In this document: piece by piece, positions 15,797 through 24,010 of the stretch | How the letters are laid out: each line of letters begins with the position of its first letter | Position numbering within the stretch: position 1 is the stretch's first letter | NCBI GenBank assembly: GCA_035519135.1 | Contig: DATIWX010000133.1 | Location: forward strand, 123,562 to 187,561 | Source: VBDM01 sp035519135 | Lineage (GTDB): Bacteria; Pseudomonadota; Gammaproteobacteria; Burkholderiales; SG8-39 | Reading direction: 5' to 3' | DNA length: 64,000 nt | Translations under genes and position numbers: made by a program | The notes under the pieces: generated by a model | Told to the model about the DNA's origin: nothing | Databases searched by the model: none | What the model saw: the letters and a program-made list of their open reading frames with translations, nothing else

Positions 15797-15798
15797 TC

Positions 15799-15828
15799 TT
15801 GACAGCGCGTCCGGCGCCCGGCGATGAT
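15799..15828 (+). promoter_or_regulatory. Promoter of the Bug / SnoaL-PNPOx / hydrolase genes
   Basis: Perfect TTGACA (15799-15804), 18-base spacer, GATGAT (15823-15828). The start point would fall about 20 bases before the Bug ATG at 15855. It copies the layout of the promoter at 14857-14885. Confidence 0.5.
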
Positions 15829-15854
15829 GCGTGCTGCGAGACTGGAGCAATTCC

Positions 15855-16832
15855 ATGAACATTCCCGATCTGAGCAAATGGCTTGCCTGCCTGTGCGCCT
15901 GCCTGATGACCGCGGCTGCTTGGGCGCAGCAGGGCTATCCGAATCGTGCGGTCCAAGTCATCGTCCCGTTCGCTCCCGGCGGAGCCATCGACATCGGCGT
16001 GCGCATCGTCGGCCCGTCCCTCTCGGCGCGGCTCGGCCAGCCGGTGGTCGTGCTGAACCGACCGGGCGGCGGCGCCACCATCGGCATGAACGCGGTGGCG
16101 AAGTCGGCGCCGGACGGCTATACGCTCGGCGCGGCCAGCTTCGCTTTTGCCGCCAATCCGTTCATCCTCGGCGACAAGATGCCGTACGACTCGGTCAAGG
16201 ACCTCGAGCCGGTGACCATGATCGCGCGCACGCCGATGCTGATGCTGGTGAATACGCAGATGCCGGCCAAGTCGGTCGCCGAATTCATCCGCTACGCCAA
16301 GGCGCGGCCCGGGGAGCTGAACTACGGGTCGGTGGGCATCGCCAGCTCCGGCCATCTCATCACCGCCCTGTTCGAGTCGCTTGCCGGGATCAGGATGACT
16401 CACGTCCCCTTCACCACCGGCCCGCTTCCGCCGCTGGTGGCGAACCAGATCCAGCTGCAGTTCGGCCCCGTTCCATCGTCGATCTCTTTCGTGAAGTCCG
16501 GAAAACTGGTGGCGATCGGCGTCTCCTCGCCGGCGCCGGACCCGGGCTTGCCCGACGTGCCGCCCATCAGCCAGACCGTGCCCGGGTTCGAGGCGTACGA
16601 GTGGGTGGGCCTGGTCGCTCCGGCGGGTACGCCGCGAGAAATCATCGGCCGGGTCCACCAGGATCTCGTCAGAACGCTCGCTGAACCCGAGGTGAAGAGC
16701 CGCATCGAGGCGGCAGGACTGCAGCCTGTCGGCAGCACTCCCGAAGAGCTCGGCGCTTTCATCCGCAAGGAAATGGCCACGTGGGGCAAGGTGGCTCGCC
16801 AGGCCCTCGCAAGCGAAGCAAAGGAGCGCTGA
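15855..16832 (+). CDS. Bug-family (tripartite tricarboxylate transporter) periplasmic binding protein
   Basis: Periplasmic solute receptor of 325 residues. A signal peptide (about 1-24, ending ending at AAAWAQQ) precedes the Bug fold with YPNRAVQVIVPFAPGGAIDI, the ligand-contact loops VVVLNRPGGGATIGM and SAPDGYTLG, and the C-terminal VAPAGTPREIIGRV. ATG 15855 has GGAG 9 bases upstream. No TctA/TctB membrane genes are nearby, which is normal for the many orphan Bug genes of Burkholderiales. Sharing a GntR-type operator with the hydro-lyase operon suggests that it captures that pathway's acid or a related signal. Confidence 0.9.
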   Translation: MNIPDLSKWLACLCACLMTAAAWAQQGYPNRAVQVIVPFAPGGAIDIGVRIVGPSLSARLGQPVVVLNRPGGGATIGMNAVAKSAPDGYTLGAASFAFAANPFILGDKMPYDSVKDLEPVTMIARTPMLMLVNTQMPAKSVAEFIRYAKARPGELNYGSVGIASSGHLITALFESLAGIRMTHVPFTTGPLPPLVANQIQLQFGPVPSSISFVKSGKLVAIGVSSPAPDPGLPDVPPISQTVPGFEAYEWVGLVAPAGTPREIIGRVHQDLVRTLAEPEVKSRIEAAGLQPVGSTPEELGAFIRKEMATWGKVARQALASEAKER

Positions 16833-16835
16833 TCC

Positions 16836-17654
16836 ATGTCGATAAACCCGCGACTCGCCGCCTTCGAAGCCCTGCTGAAGTCAATCCGCACCGGCGAGCA
16901 TTCGGCCGCCGTCGCGCTCGAGCGGCATCTCGCCGATGCCGTGGTCCTCGAGGCCAACGGCCCGATGCCCGGCGCCCCGACGGACAAGCTGAGCGGCCGC
17001 GCCGACGTCCTGCGGCGCCTGAGCGGCAACTGGGCCGTCACGATGGCCCTGCGTCACGCCCGTTGGTCGGCCCCCGCGCTCGAGAACGGCACGGCCAGGG
17101 CGAACGTCACCTTCGAGCACCTCGGCGGCGTGGTGCCGGCGGCGCTCGCGGTCGCGGTGGGCTTCGACGGCGACAGGATCTCGCGCGTCGAGCTGCGCTA
17201 CACGCCGCGGCAGGCGCAGCCGGTGGACAAGATCCCGCCCGGCGCGCGGCCCCTGATCAACAATGCGCGCATCAACGAGACCCCGATCCTGGTCGCGCAC
17301 ACGGACGAGAGCGGCAACCCCGTGCTCACCTTCCGCGGCAGCATCCAGGTCTGGAGCGACACCGCGCTCTGCGCCTGGATCCGCCAGGCCGCGGGCGGCC
17401 TGGTGCGTTCCACCGCCAAGAACCATATGGTGCAACTTGCCTATCGCGACGGGCCGCGCGCCATGCTGCTCATGACCGGCTTCGCCCGCATCGAAACCGA
17501 CGACGCGATCCGCAACCGCGTCTTCGAGATGATTCCGGAGGTCGAGCAGAACCACGACCCGGCGCGCAAGGGCGCGGCGATGATCATCGAGCTGACCCGC
17601 ATGCAGGGCTTCACCACGGGGGGCGAGCCGGTGCGCATGGAGCGCAAGATCTAG
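16836..17654 (+). CDS. SnoaL-like / PNPOx-like fusion protein
   Basis: A 272-residue two-domain protein. Residues 1 to about 125 look like a SnoaL/NTF2-type alpha+beta barrel (short helix AAFEALLKSIRTGEHSAA, then a curved sheet). Residues about 140-265 look like a pyridoxamine-phosphate-oxidase-type flavin split barrel: INETPILVAHTDESGNPVLT, IQVWSDTALCAWIRQ and GGLVRSTAKNHMVQLAY. The second domain may bind FMN, F420 or haem. It begins 3 bases after the Bug stop, so the two are co-transcribed. Function is unknown; both halves are common in small-molecule metabolism. Confidence 0.7.
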   Translation: MSINPRLAAFEALLKSIRTGEHSAAVALERHLADAVVLEANGPMPGAPTDKLSGRADVLRRLSGNWAVTMALRHARWSAPALENGTARANVTFEHLGGVVPAALAVAVGFDGDRISRVELRYTPRQAQPVDKIPPGARPLINNARINETPILVAHTDESGNPVLTFRGSIQVWSDTALCAWIRQAAGGLVRSTAKNHMVQLAYRDGPRAMLLMTGFARIETDDAIRNRVFEMIPEVEQNHDPARKGAAMIIELTRMQGFTTGGEPVRMERKI

Positions 17655-17661
17655 CCGCGAG

Positions 17662-18531
17662 ATGCTCGGCGCCGAGACCGAGGATTTCGAGTACGCGCGC
17701 ATCGAAGGCGTGCCGCTGCGCGCGCGGCTGTACCGGCCGCACGGCCGCGGTCCTTTCCCGGCCATGGTCGACGCCCACGGCGGCGCGTGGATCCAGGGCA
17801 GCTGCGAGGGCAACGACGCGATCAACCGGCCTCTCGCGCAGGGAGGCGTCGTCGTGCTGGCCGTGGACTATCGTTTGCCGCCGCACGGCACCTACCCCGC
17901 TTCGGTAGCCGACATCAACTATGCGGTGCGCTGGCTGAAAGCCAACGCGGAACGCTGTGGGACGCGCGCCGATTGGGTCGGCGCCATGGGCACGTCGAGC
18001 GGGGGCCATCTCGCGGCGCTGGCCGCCATGAAGCCGCACGATCCGAGGTACGCCGCCCTGCCTCTCGACGGAGACGGTGCGCGCGTCGACGCGCGTGCCG
18101 CCTGCGTCGTGGCGCTTTGGCCGGTCATCTGTCCCCTCACGCGTTTTCGCGTCAACGCGGAACGCGCGGCTCGTGGAGAGCAGACCCATGCCTCGCGCGT
18201 CGGCAGCAGCCCGGAGCAGATGAAATACTGGCTGAGCGAAGACGCCATGGCCGAGGGAAGCCCGATGCTCGCGCTGGAGCGCGGGGACAAGGTCGAGACA
18301 CCCGACATCCTGTACGTACAGGCGATGTGCGACACGCTGCACCCGCGCGAGTGCATGGACCGGTTCTGCGACGGCTATCGCAAGGCGGGCGGAAACGTCG
18401 AAGCGTTGCTGCTCGAGGGCGAGCCATACGATCTCGTGCGCACCAAGCCGCAGTCCGAAAGCGCCCGGCGCGCCGTGAAGCGGGTGGTCGATTTCATCCG
18501 GGAACGCAGCCATGTCGCCATCGACCACTGA
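17662..18531 (+). CDS. Alpha/beta hydrolase, HSL-like
   Basis: A 289-residue cytoplasmic hydrolase. Oxyanion-hole motif HGGAW at about 39-43 and nucleophile elbow GTSSGGH (about 109-115) mark the hormone-sensitive-lipase family of esterases. The acidic residue and the catalytic His are expected in the last 80 residues, but the usual DxL and H-x-F motifs are not clear: the region reads AMCDTLHPRECMDRFCDGYR. It starts 7 bases after the fusion gene. An ester, amide or lactone of the pathway compound is a reasonable substrate. Confidence 0.8.
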   Translation: MLGAETEDFEYARIEGVPLRARLYRPHGRGPFPAMVDAHGGAWIQGSCEGNDAINRPLAQGGVVVLAVDYRLPPHGTYPASVADINYAVRWLKANAERCGTRADWVGAMGTSSGGHLAALAAMKPHDPRYAALPLDGDGARVDARAACVVALWPVICPLTRFRVNAERAARGEQTHASRVGSSPEQMKYWLSEDAMAEGSPMLALERGDKVETPDILYVQAMCDTLHPRECMDRFCDGYRKAGGNVEALLLEGEPYDLVRTKPQSESARRAVKRVVDFIRERSHVAIDH

Positions 18532-18757
18532 TTTGCGCGCCCCCCGCCGGAACTGCCGCAACGGGGTGGACGCGCCGCGGTTCCGCGATGCGCTCGGCCG
18601 CTTCGCCTCGGGCGTCACCATTGTCACCACCCGGACCCGGGGGAGACCCAATGACACTCGAGGACGTCGCTCGATCCGCGCACGCCACGCGAGCTATCTC
18701 GCGGGCCGCCTCAGGTACCTCCCGGCCGGTGCGCCGACGATGTTGCCGTCGCGATAG
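18512..18757 (+). pseudogene. Truncated flavin reductase-like fragment
   Basis: The open frame overlaps the end of the hydrolase gene. Residues about 21-45 (DAPRFRDALGRFASGVTIVT) are a clear start of a flavin-reductase domain, but similarity stops near 18645 and the frame then runs through meaningless sequence into the 3' end of the convergent hydantoinase gene. A functional reductase needs about 150 residues, so this is a remnant left by a deletion. It would have been the next gene of the plus-strand operon. Confidence 0.6.
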
Positions 18758-20163
18758 ACCGGCCGGCCGCGCAGGAAAGTGGTCTTGACTCGCCCGGTCA
18801 GCTCCTGACCTTCGAACGGCGTGTAGCCTTGCGCGGACTCCGAGTCCGCGGCGCGCACGACGAACGACTCGTCCGGGTCCACGAGCACGAGGTCCGCGTC
18901 GAACCCGGGAGCGATGTCGCCTTTGGCGAGCAGCCCGTAGCGTCGCGCCGGGTTCCAGGAGAGCAGCTCGGCGACGTGGTTGCAGGTCATGCCGCGCTTG
19001 CGCCCCTCGCTCAGCACTCCGGAGAGCAGGTACTCGGTGCCGCCGAAGCCGGACTTCGCGAGCCAGATGTTCTTCGGAAACTGCGCGCTGTACTTGTGTT
19101 CGGTGGCGCAGCAGGCGTGGTCGCTGACGATCCAGTCGACCTTACGCTCGAGCACCGCCTCCCAGAGCGCCTCGACGTCGGCGCGCGGGCGGATGGGCGG
19201 ATTGACCTTGGCGAGCACGCCGCAGGCGCAGTCGGTGTCGAGCAGCAGGTGGCCGACGGTCACCTCGCGCCGGAAGTGGATGTGCGGAAAGATCTTCTGC
19301 ATCATCAGCGCGGCGTCGATCGCCTTCTTCGAGGAGAGGTGCAGCAGGTTGATGTTCAGGCACTCGGTCTCGTAGGCGAGGTAGGAGGCGATCCAGATCG
19401 CGAGGCCCTCCGCATGCGGCGGGCGCGCGGCGCTGTAGGCGGCGAGCCCGTCGAGCCTGCCTTCGCGCTCGACGATCTTGGTGTAGGCGGTGAGGATCTC
19501 GGCGAGCTCGCAATGCAGGCTCACGCTGATGTGCTCGGCGATCTCCGGGTGCGCCAGCATCAGCCGCCGTGCCGAGCGCATGATGAACTCGAAGTGCGCG
19601 ACGTCGTAGCGCTCCTCCGGGCCGATCATGAGGAACTCGTTCTGGCTGGACGAACGGCCGTGCAAGCCGTAGCCGCCGTAGAACATGAAGATCTTGAACG
19701 AGGGCACGCCCCAGTCGCTGAGCAGCGATTCCATCTCGTCGATGTGGCCCGCCTCGATCGGCGCGAGGTGGTAGCCGTAGTCCACCCAGTAGTTGCCTTC
19801 GGAGAGCCGCAGCACCTCGGGCATGAACGCCCGGTACGGGCCGCCGCGGTTGAGGTAGTACTGCCCGGTGCGGAAATAGGTGAGGCTCGTGGTGGTACCA
19901 CCCGTCGCCGCCGCCCTGCTCTCGGAGACGGCGTCCTGCGCCAGGTCCTGGTAGATGCCGATGTGCATGTGCGCGTCCACGCAGCCCGGAAAACCGAGAA
20001 GGTTTTTCCCGTCGATCACCTCGTTCGCGTCCTCCGGCGCGATGGCGCCGGCGAGCCGCGCGAACTTGCCGTCCTTGATGCCGACGTCGAGCAGCTCGAC
20101 CGCGTCCTTGTTCGGGCGCACCACGCGGACGTTCTTGACGAGGAGATCGTAGGGGCGGCTCAC
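18694..20163 (-). CDS. Hydantoinase/dihydropyrimidinase-like amidohydrolase
   Basis: A 489-residue metal-dependent cyclic-amidase. Metal-site motifs: GFPGCVDAHMHIG (HxH), SFKIFMFYGG with the lysine expected to be carbamylated, HCELAEI, LHLSSKKA and the aspartate in IVSDHACC. The C-terminal ELTGRVKTTFLRGRPVYRDG is typical of hydantoinases and allantoinases. The GTG start overlaps the stop of the LeuD-like gene (GTGA). Hydrolysis of a cyclic imide or ureide giving an acid that feeds the neighbouring hydro-lyase is plausible. Confidence 0.85.
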   Translation of the reverse strand: MSRPYDLLVKNVRVVRPNKDAVELLDVGIKDGKFARLAGAIAPEDANEVIDGKNLLGFPGCVDAHMHIGIYQDLAQDAVSESRAAATGGTTTSLTYFRTGQYYLNRGGPYRAFMPEVLRLSEGNYWVDYGYHLAPIEAGHIDEMESLLSDWGVPSFKIFMFYGGYGLHGRSSSQNEFLMIGPEERYDVAHFEFIMRSARRLMLAHPEIAEHISVSLHCELAEILTAYTKIVEREGRLDGLAAYSAARPPHAEGLAIWIASYLAYETECLNINLLHLSSKKAIDAALMMQKIFPHIHFRREVTVGHLLLDTDCACGVLAKVNPPIRPRADVEALWEAVLERKVDWIVSDHACCATEHKYSAQFPKNIWLAKSGFGGTEYLLSGVLSEGRKRGMTCNHVAELLSWNPARRYGLLAKGDIAPGFDADLVLVDPDESFVVRAADSESAQGYTPFEGQELTGRVKTTFLRGRPVYRDGNIVGAPAGRYLRRPAR

Positions 20164-20678
20164 CGCTGCGCCCTCCTTTCGCGCGCGAGCCGCTTCTCCA
20201 GGTGCGGCAGCAGCCCGCCGTCGCGGATCATCTGCATGAGGTGCGGGGGAATCGGCTCGCAGGCGAGCGTCTCCCCGGTGGTGTGATTCTCGATTCTCCC
20301 CGATTCGGGATCGATCTGCAGCCGGTCGTCCGCGCGGATGCGCTTCGCTTCCGCGCAGGCCAGTGCCGGCAGACCCAGATTGAGCGCGTTGCGGTAGAAG
20401 AGCCCCGCGAAGGATTCCGCAATGAGCGCCGCGACCCCGAGGTATTTGAGCGCCTGCGGCGCCTGCTCGCGCGAGGAGCCCGCGCCGCAATTGCGTCCCG
20501 CGACCAGCACGTCGCCGGCTTGCACCTCCTTCGCAAAGCGCGGCTCGACCGCCTCCAGGCAGTGGCGCGCGATCTCCTCGATGCCGAACTTCATGTATTG
20601 GCCCGGCGCGAGCATGTCGGTGTTGAGATTGTCGCCGAAGCGCCAGACGCGGCCGGATTGTGAGGGGTGGGCGGACAT
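20160..20678 (-). CDS. Aconitase-family small subunit (LeuD-like), canonical type
   Basis: A 172-residue swivel subunit with the standard motifs: WRFGDNLNTDMLAPGQYM near the start, and GRNCGAGSSREQAPQALKYL with the substrate-binding SSRE intact, followed by AESFAGLFYRNALNLGLPA. It resembles 3-isopropylmalate or homoaconitate/methylmalate dehydratase small subunits. Its large partner is probably the gene at 22736-24010, but two plus-strand genes lie between them. It is co-transcribed with the hydantoinase (4-base overlap). Confidence 0.87.
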   Translation of the reverse strand: MSAHPSQSGRVWRFGDNLNTDMLAPGQYMKFGIEEIARHCLEAVEPRFAKEVQAGDVLVAGRNCGAGSSREQAPQALKYLGVAALIAESFAGLFYRNALNLGLPALACAEAKRIRADDRLQIDPESGRIENHTTGETLACEPIPPHLMQMIRDGGLLPHLEKRLARERRAQR

Positions 20679-20768
20679 CGGGAGTCGAAGGGGAATCGTA
20701 ACACCGCCGGGCTGGAAATTGATTCGGAGAAGCGGTAGGCGTAAGGTGTGCGGCCGGGAGGAATGCTC

Positions 20769-21767
20769 ATGCCAGCTCGACGTCAGTTCATCGTGTGTGG
20801 CGCCGCGACCGCGGCGTTTGCGCTCGCCGCCTTCGCCCCCGTTCCCGCCCTGTCTCAGGCGGCTGGGCAGTGGCCCGAGCGCCCGGTCAAGCTCCTGGTC
20901 ACGGTCGGCCCGGGCGGCGCCGCCGATACGCTGTCGCGCAACCTGGCGAGCGGATTCGCGCAGTTCGCGAACGGCCAGCCGCTCGTCGTGGATAACCGCC
21001 CGGGCGCGGGCGGCACGATCGCGGCGGCCGCCGTGGCGCGCGAGAAGCCGGACGGCTACACGCTGTTCCTCGCCGAGGTCGGACCCAATGCCGTCTCGCA
21101 CGCGCTCTTCAAGCTCCCCTACGATCCCCACACGGCGTTCACGCCGATCATCCACGCGGTCAACCTGCCGGCGGTGGTGCTGGTGCGATCGACGCTGCCC
21201 TATCAGACGCTCGCGGAGTTCATCGCGGCGGCGAAGCAGCAGCCGGGCAAGTTCAACTACGCCTCAGCGGGAATCGGCAACTGGACGCATCTCTTCATGG
21301 CCTATCTCAACAGCCAGGCGGGGATCGAGCAGGTGAACGTGGTCTACCGATCGGGGGCGGAGATGCAGCTCGCGCTCCTGCGCAACGATGCGGACACCGC
21401 GATCATCACCGTGTCCACCTCGCTCGGGCAGATCCGGGAGGGCAAGATTCGCGCGCTGGCCGGCGCCTCGATGCGGCCGATGCGGCAACTGCCGAACGTG
21501 CCCCCGGCCGCAAACACGATACCCGGCTTCGACGTCAGCGTCTGGCATGGCATCGTCGGCCCGGCGGGCATGGACCCGGCGCTGGTTGCGCGCATCAACG
21601 GCATCTTCAACCAGGTGTTGCAGGTGCCCACGGTGCGCAGCGCCATCACCGAAGCGCAGGCGGCGGACATCGTCGGCGGCACGCCGCAGCAATTCGACGC
21701 ATTCATCAAGGGCGAGTTGAAGCGCTGGCCGGAAGTCGTCCGCGCCGCCGGCATCAAGCCGGAGTAG
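20769..21767 (+). CDS. Bug-family periplasmic binding protein
   Basis: A 332-residue solute receptor. The N-terminus ARRQFIVCGAATAAFALAAF looks like a Tat-type signal peptide, cleaved near PALSQA. The Bug core shows WPERPVKLLVTVGPGGAADT, VVDNRPGAGGTIAAAAV and EKPDGYTLFLAEVG. GGGAGG stands 7 bases before ATG 20769; another ATG at 20763 is too close to it. It interrupts the LeuC-like/LeuD-like pair, so it probably serves that pathway. A Cys-rich lipoprotein gene follows. Confidence 0.9.
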   Translation: MPARRQFIVCGAATAAFALAAFAPVPALSQAAGQWPERPVKLLVTVGPGGAADTLSRNLASGFAQFANGQPLVVDNRPGAGGTIAAAAVAREKPDGYTLFLAEVGPNAVSHALFKLPYDPHTAFTPIIHAVNLPAVVLVRSTLPYQTLAEFIAAAKQQPGKFNYASAGIGNWTHLFMAYLNSQAGIEQVNVVYRSGAEMQLALLRNDADTAIITVSTSLGQIREGKIRALAGASMRPMRQLPNVPPAANTIPGFDVSVWHGIVGPAGMDPALVARINGIFNQVLQVPTVRSAITEAQAADIVGGTPQQFDAFIKGELKRWPEVVRAAGIKPE

Positions 21768-21803
21768 GCGCGGCGCACGTCACGGCGCTGCTCGCTGCGG
21801 TTG

Positions 21804-21832
21804 TTGACTCTGACGGTTCCGCTCGCTAGCCT
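21804..21832 (+). promoter_or_regulatory. Candidate promoter of the Cys-rich lipoprotein gene
   Basis: TTGACT (21804-21809), 17-base spacer, TAGCCT (21827-21832), 32 bases upstream of the chosen ATG. The -35 is good, the -10 only half matched. Confidence 0.3.
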
Positions 21833-21863
21833 GCGCCCAGCCGATTCCAAGGGAGGGATGGTT

Positions 21864-22715
21864 ATGTTGCTGCCGTCGATGAAAAGCGCGCGCGTACCGG
21901 TGCTCGTCGCGGTATCGGTCCTGTCAGGCTGCGTTACGGATTGCGAGCGCTGGGAGAACCGGTTGGAGACCAGAAATTCATGCAATGCCCAGGGTTTGAA
22001 TTGCCGGCTGGAAACAACATCGGTGCCCTATTGCGCCCAGCGGCGCGCATCGGCGGGGGCGGGAGGCGGATCGTCCGCGCAGGCCGCCTACAAGGCTTCC
22101 CCGGAGGAAGTGGCGTACAACCGCCAGGTCGAGACGGATCGCGCCACGCTGACGGCGGCAGGCGTCGGCCTGCCGGACCTCACCGCGTTCCGGCGCGATC
22201 TCTTCGCGTTGTCCCGCGCGCCCGACCTGAAGTACCAGGACGTGAACGTCGAGATGCGGAGCGCCGAAACGATGCGCTACATCGGCGGCGACTCGGTCTT
22301 TGCGGCCGCGAAGAAACTGGCCCGCGGCGGGGAGTACTCCAGCCGCTACGCGCAGTACCTGGCGGACAGCCCGCGCCACGGTCTGACCGCGTGGGTGATA
22401 CGCGCGCACAATGGAGAGTCGGCGCGCTCCCTGTTCGATACTGCCAGGGCGGAAGGCCCGGGGCTGGGCGCCGTTGTTCCGCCCCCGGCGAACGCGCGCG
22501 ACGTCGCCGGAATCTGGGCGACCGATCATCGCAACGCGACGCGCGCCACGTACCTGCGAAAGGTGGTCATCGTGCGCGGACCCTACGTCGTGATCGTTGT
22601 CGACAACCGCGATCCGCCGCCCGGCGTGACGTCGTTCTCCAGGCTGCGGCCGAAAGAGCCAATCGCAGTCGAACCGCTCGTGCGGCTGGTTGCGCAGAAC
22701 CTGCCCGAGCACTAG
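21864..22715 (+). CDS. Cys-rich lipoprotein of an uncharacterised family (paralogue of 61569-62483)
   Basis: A 283-residue predicted lipoprotein with lipobox VLSGC in the first 25 residues. The mature N-terminus has a fixed cysteine pattern: C-x3-CERWENRLE, then SCNAQGLNC and VPYCAQ. The body is alpha/beta and ends with YLRKVVIVRGPYVVIVVDNR. A second protein in this window shares the cysteine pattern and the RGPYVV segment, so this is a real family, otherwise unrecognised by me. GGGAGGG precedes ATG 21864; an ATG at 21858 is too near. Both copies lie downstream of a Bug gene, so an envelope role linked to these receptors is a fair guess. Confidence 0.75.
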   Translation: MLLPSMKSARVPVLVAVSVLSGCVTDCERWENRLETRNSCNAQGLNCRLETTSVPYCAQRRASAGAGGGSSAQAAYKASPEEVAYNRQVETDRATLTAAGVGLPDLTAFRRDLFALSRAPDLKYQDVNVEMRSAETMRYIGGDSVFAAAKKLARGGEYSSRYAQYLADSPRHGLTAWVIRAHNGESARSLFDTARAEGPGLGAVVPPPANARDVAGIWATDHRNATRATYLRKVVIVRGPYVVIVVDNRDPPPGVTSFSRLRPKEPIAVEPLVRLVAQNLPEH

Positions 22716-22735
22716 CGGGCGGCGTCAGCGGAACT

Positions 22736-24010
22736 CTACGCCAGCAGCTCGCGCGGATCGCCGAGCACACCGCGCACTGCCGCCGCGGCGACGGTGTACG
22801 GCGAGCCGAGATAGACGTTCGAGCCCGGGTCGCCCATCCGCCCCTTGAAGTTGCGCGCGATGCTGGAGATGATGTTGAGGTTCGGCCCGAAGCGGTAGCC
22901 GTAGCCCGCGCAGGCGCCGCAGGCGGTGGCGAAGAGCTTCGCTCCCGCCGCCTCGATCACGCCGAGGGTGCCTTCGGCGCGCGCCGCTTCCTGGTCCTCG
23001 AGCGAAGCGGGCGCGACGATCAGCTCGATCGCCGCCTTCCTTCCCTTCAGCACCCGCGCGGCCATGCGCAGGTCCTCGAGCTTTGCTCCCGTGCAGGCGC
23101 CGATGTAGGCGACGTCGACCCGCGTTCCGGAAAAATCGGACGCGGGACGGGCGTTCGCCGGGCTGTGCGGCGCGGCGACCTGGGGCACGAGCGCGGCGGC
23201 GTCGAAGTCGTGGCGCTCGCGCAGCGGCGCATCCCGGTCGGTGCGCCAGGCGTCGGTCTCGACTTCCCTCACGCCGGCGGAGTGCAGGTAGTCGCGCGTC
23301 ACCTCGTCGGGCGCGATGAGCCCGGTCTGCGCCCCGAGCTCGGCGCACATGTTGGCGAGCGTCATGCGCTCCTGCATGGGCAGCGCCGCGATCGCCTCGC
23401 CGCCGAACTCGACCGCCTGGTACTGCGCGCCGTCCAGGCCGAACCGGCCGGCGAGAAAGAGCATCATGTCCTTCGCCGTCACGCCGTCCGGCAGGCGGCC
23501 GCGCCAGTCGAGCAGGATCGTCTCGGGAACCCGCAGCCAGATCTCGCCCGTCACGACGACGCCGAGCATCTCGGTCGCGCCGATGCCGAACATGTAGGCG
23601 CCGAACGCGCCGCCGGTGGGCGAATGGCTGTCGCCGCCGACGGCGAACATACCCGGCCGCAGGTGGCCTTTCTCAGGCAGCACCACGTGGCAGATGCCGA
23701 TGCCGTCGTAGAAGTTCTTCACGCCGGCCGCGCGCGCCCAGTCGCGCGTCACGCGCTGGATCACGCGGCTGTCCTCGTCGTCCGCGGGCACGAAGTGATC
23801 GGTGACGAGCACGATGCGATCCGGGTCCCAGACCTTCGCCCCGAGGCGCTCGAGCATGGGCTGCAGGCGCCGCGGTCCGCTCGAATCGTGGAACATGGCG
23901 AGATCGACTTTGCAGGTGACGATCTCGCCCGGTACCACCGCGTCGCGGCCGGCGGCGCGGGCGATGATCTTCTGCGCGAGGGTCTGCCGCACGCTCGGAT
24001 TCCGACTCAT
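22736..24010 (-). CDS. Aconitase-family large subunit (LeuC-like), canonical type
   Basis: A 424-residue iron-sulfur hydro-lyase subunit. Substrate loop AVGGDSHSPTGGAFGAYMFG is canonical; the [4Fe-4S] ligands appear as GACTGA and TACGACAG. FKGRMGDPGSNVYLGSPYTV near the end is typical. It is shorter than biosynthetic proteobacterial LeuC (about 466) and resembles the archaeal-type or homoaconitase-like branch. The ATG overlaps the livF stop (ATGA), tying it to the LIV-type importer. Its small subunit is likely the gene at 20160-20678. Confidence 0.87.
   Translation of the reverse strand: MSRNPSVRQTLAQKIIARAAGRDAVVPGEIVTCKVDLAMFHDSSGPRRLQPMLERLGAKVWDPDRIVLVTDHFVPADDEDSRVIQRVTRDWARAAGVKNFYDGIGICHVVLPEKGHLRPGMFAVGGDSHSPTGGAFGAYMFGIGATEMLGVVVTGEIWLRVPETILLDWRGRLPDGVTAKDMMLFLAGRFGLDGAQYQAVEFGGEAIAALPMQERMTLANMCAELGAQTGLIAPDEVTRDYLHSAGVREVETDAWRTDRDAPLRERHDFDAAALVPQVAAPHSPANARPASDFSGTRVDVAYIGACTGAKLEDLRMAARVLKGRKAAIELIVAPASLEDQEAARAEGTLGVIEAAGAKLFATACGACAGYGYRFGPNLNIISSIARNFKGRMGDPGSNVYLGSPYTVAAAAVRGVLGDPRELLA

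Noticed and set aside
18651..18760. Frame reading MTLEDVARSAHATRAISRAA, faintly like a LacI helix-turn-helix
   Set aside because: No ribosome site, ends after some 45 residues, overlaps the hydantoinase end, and key turn residues are missing; chance similarity.
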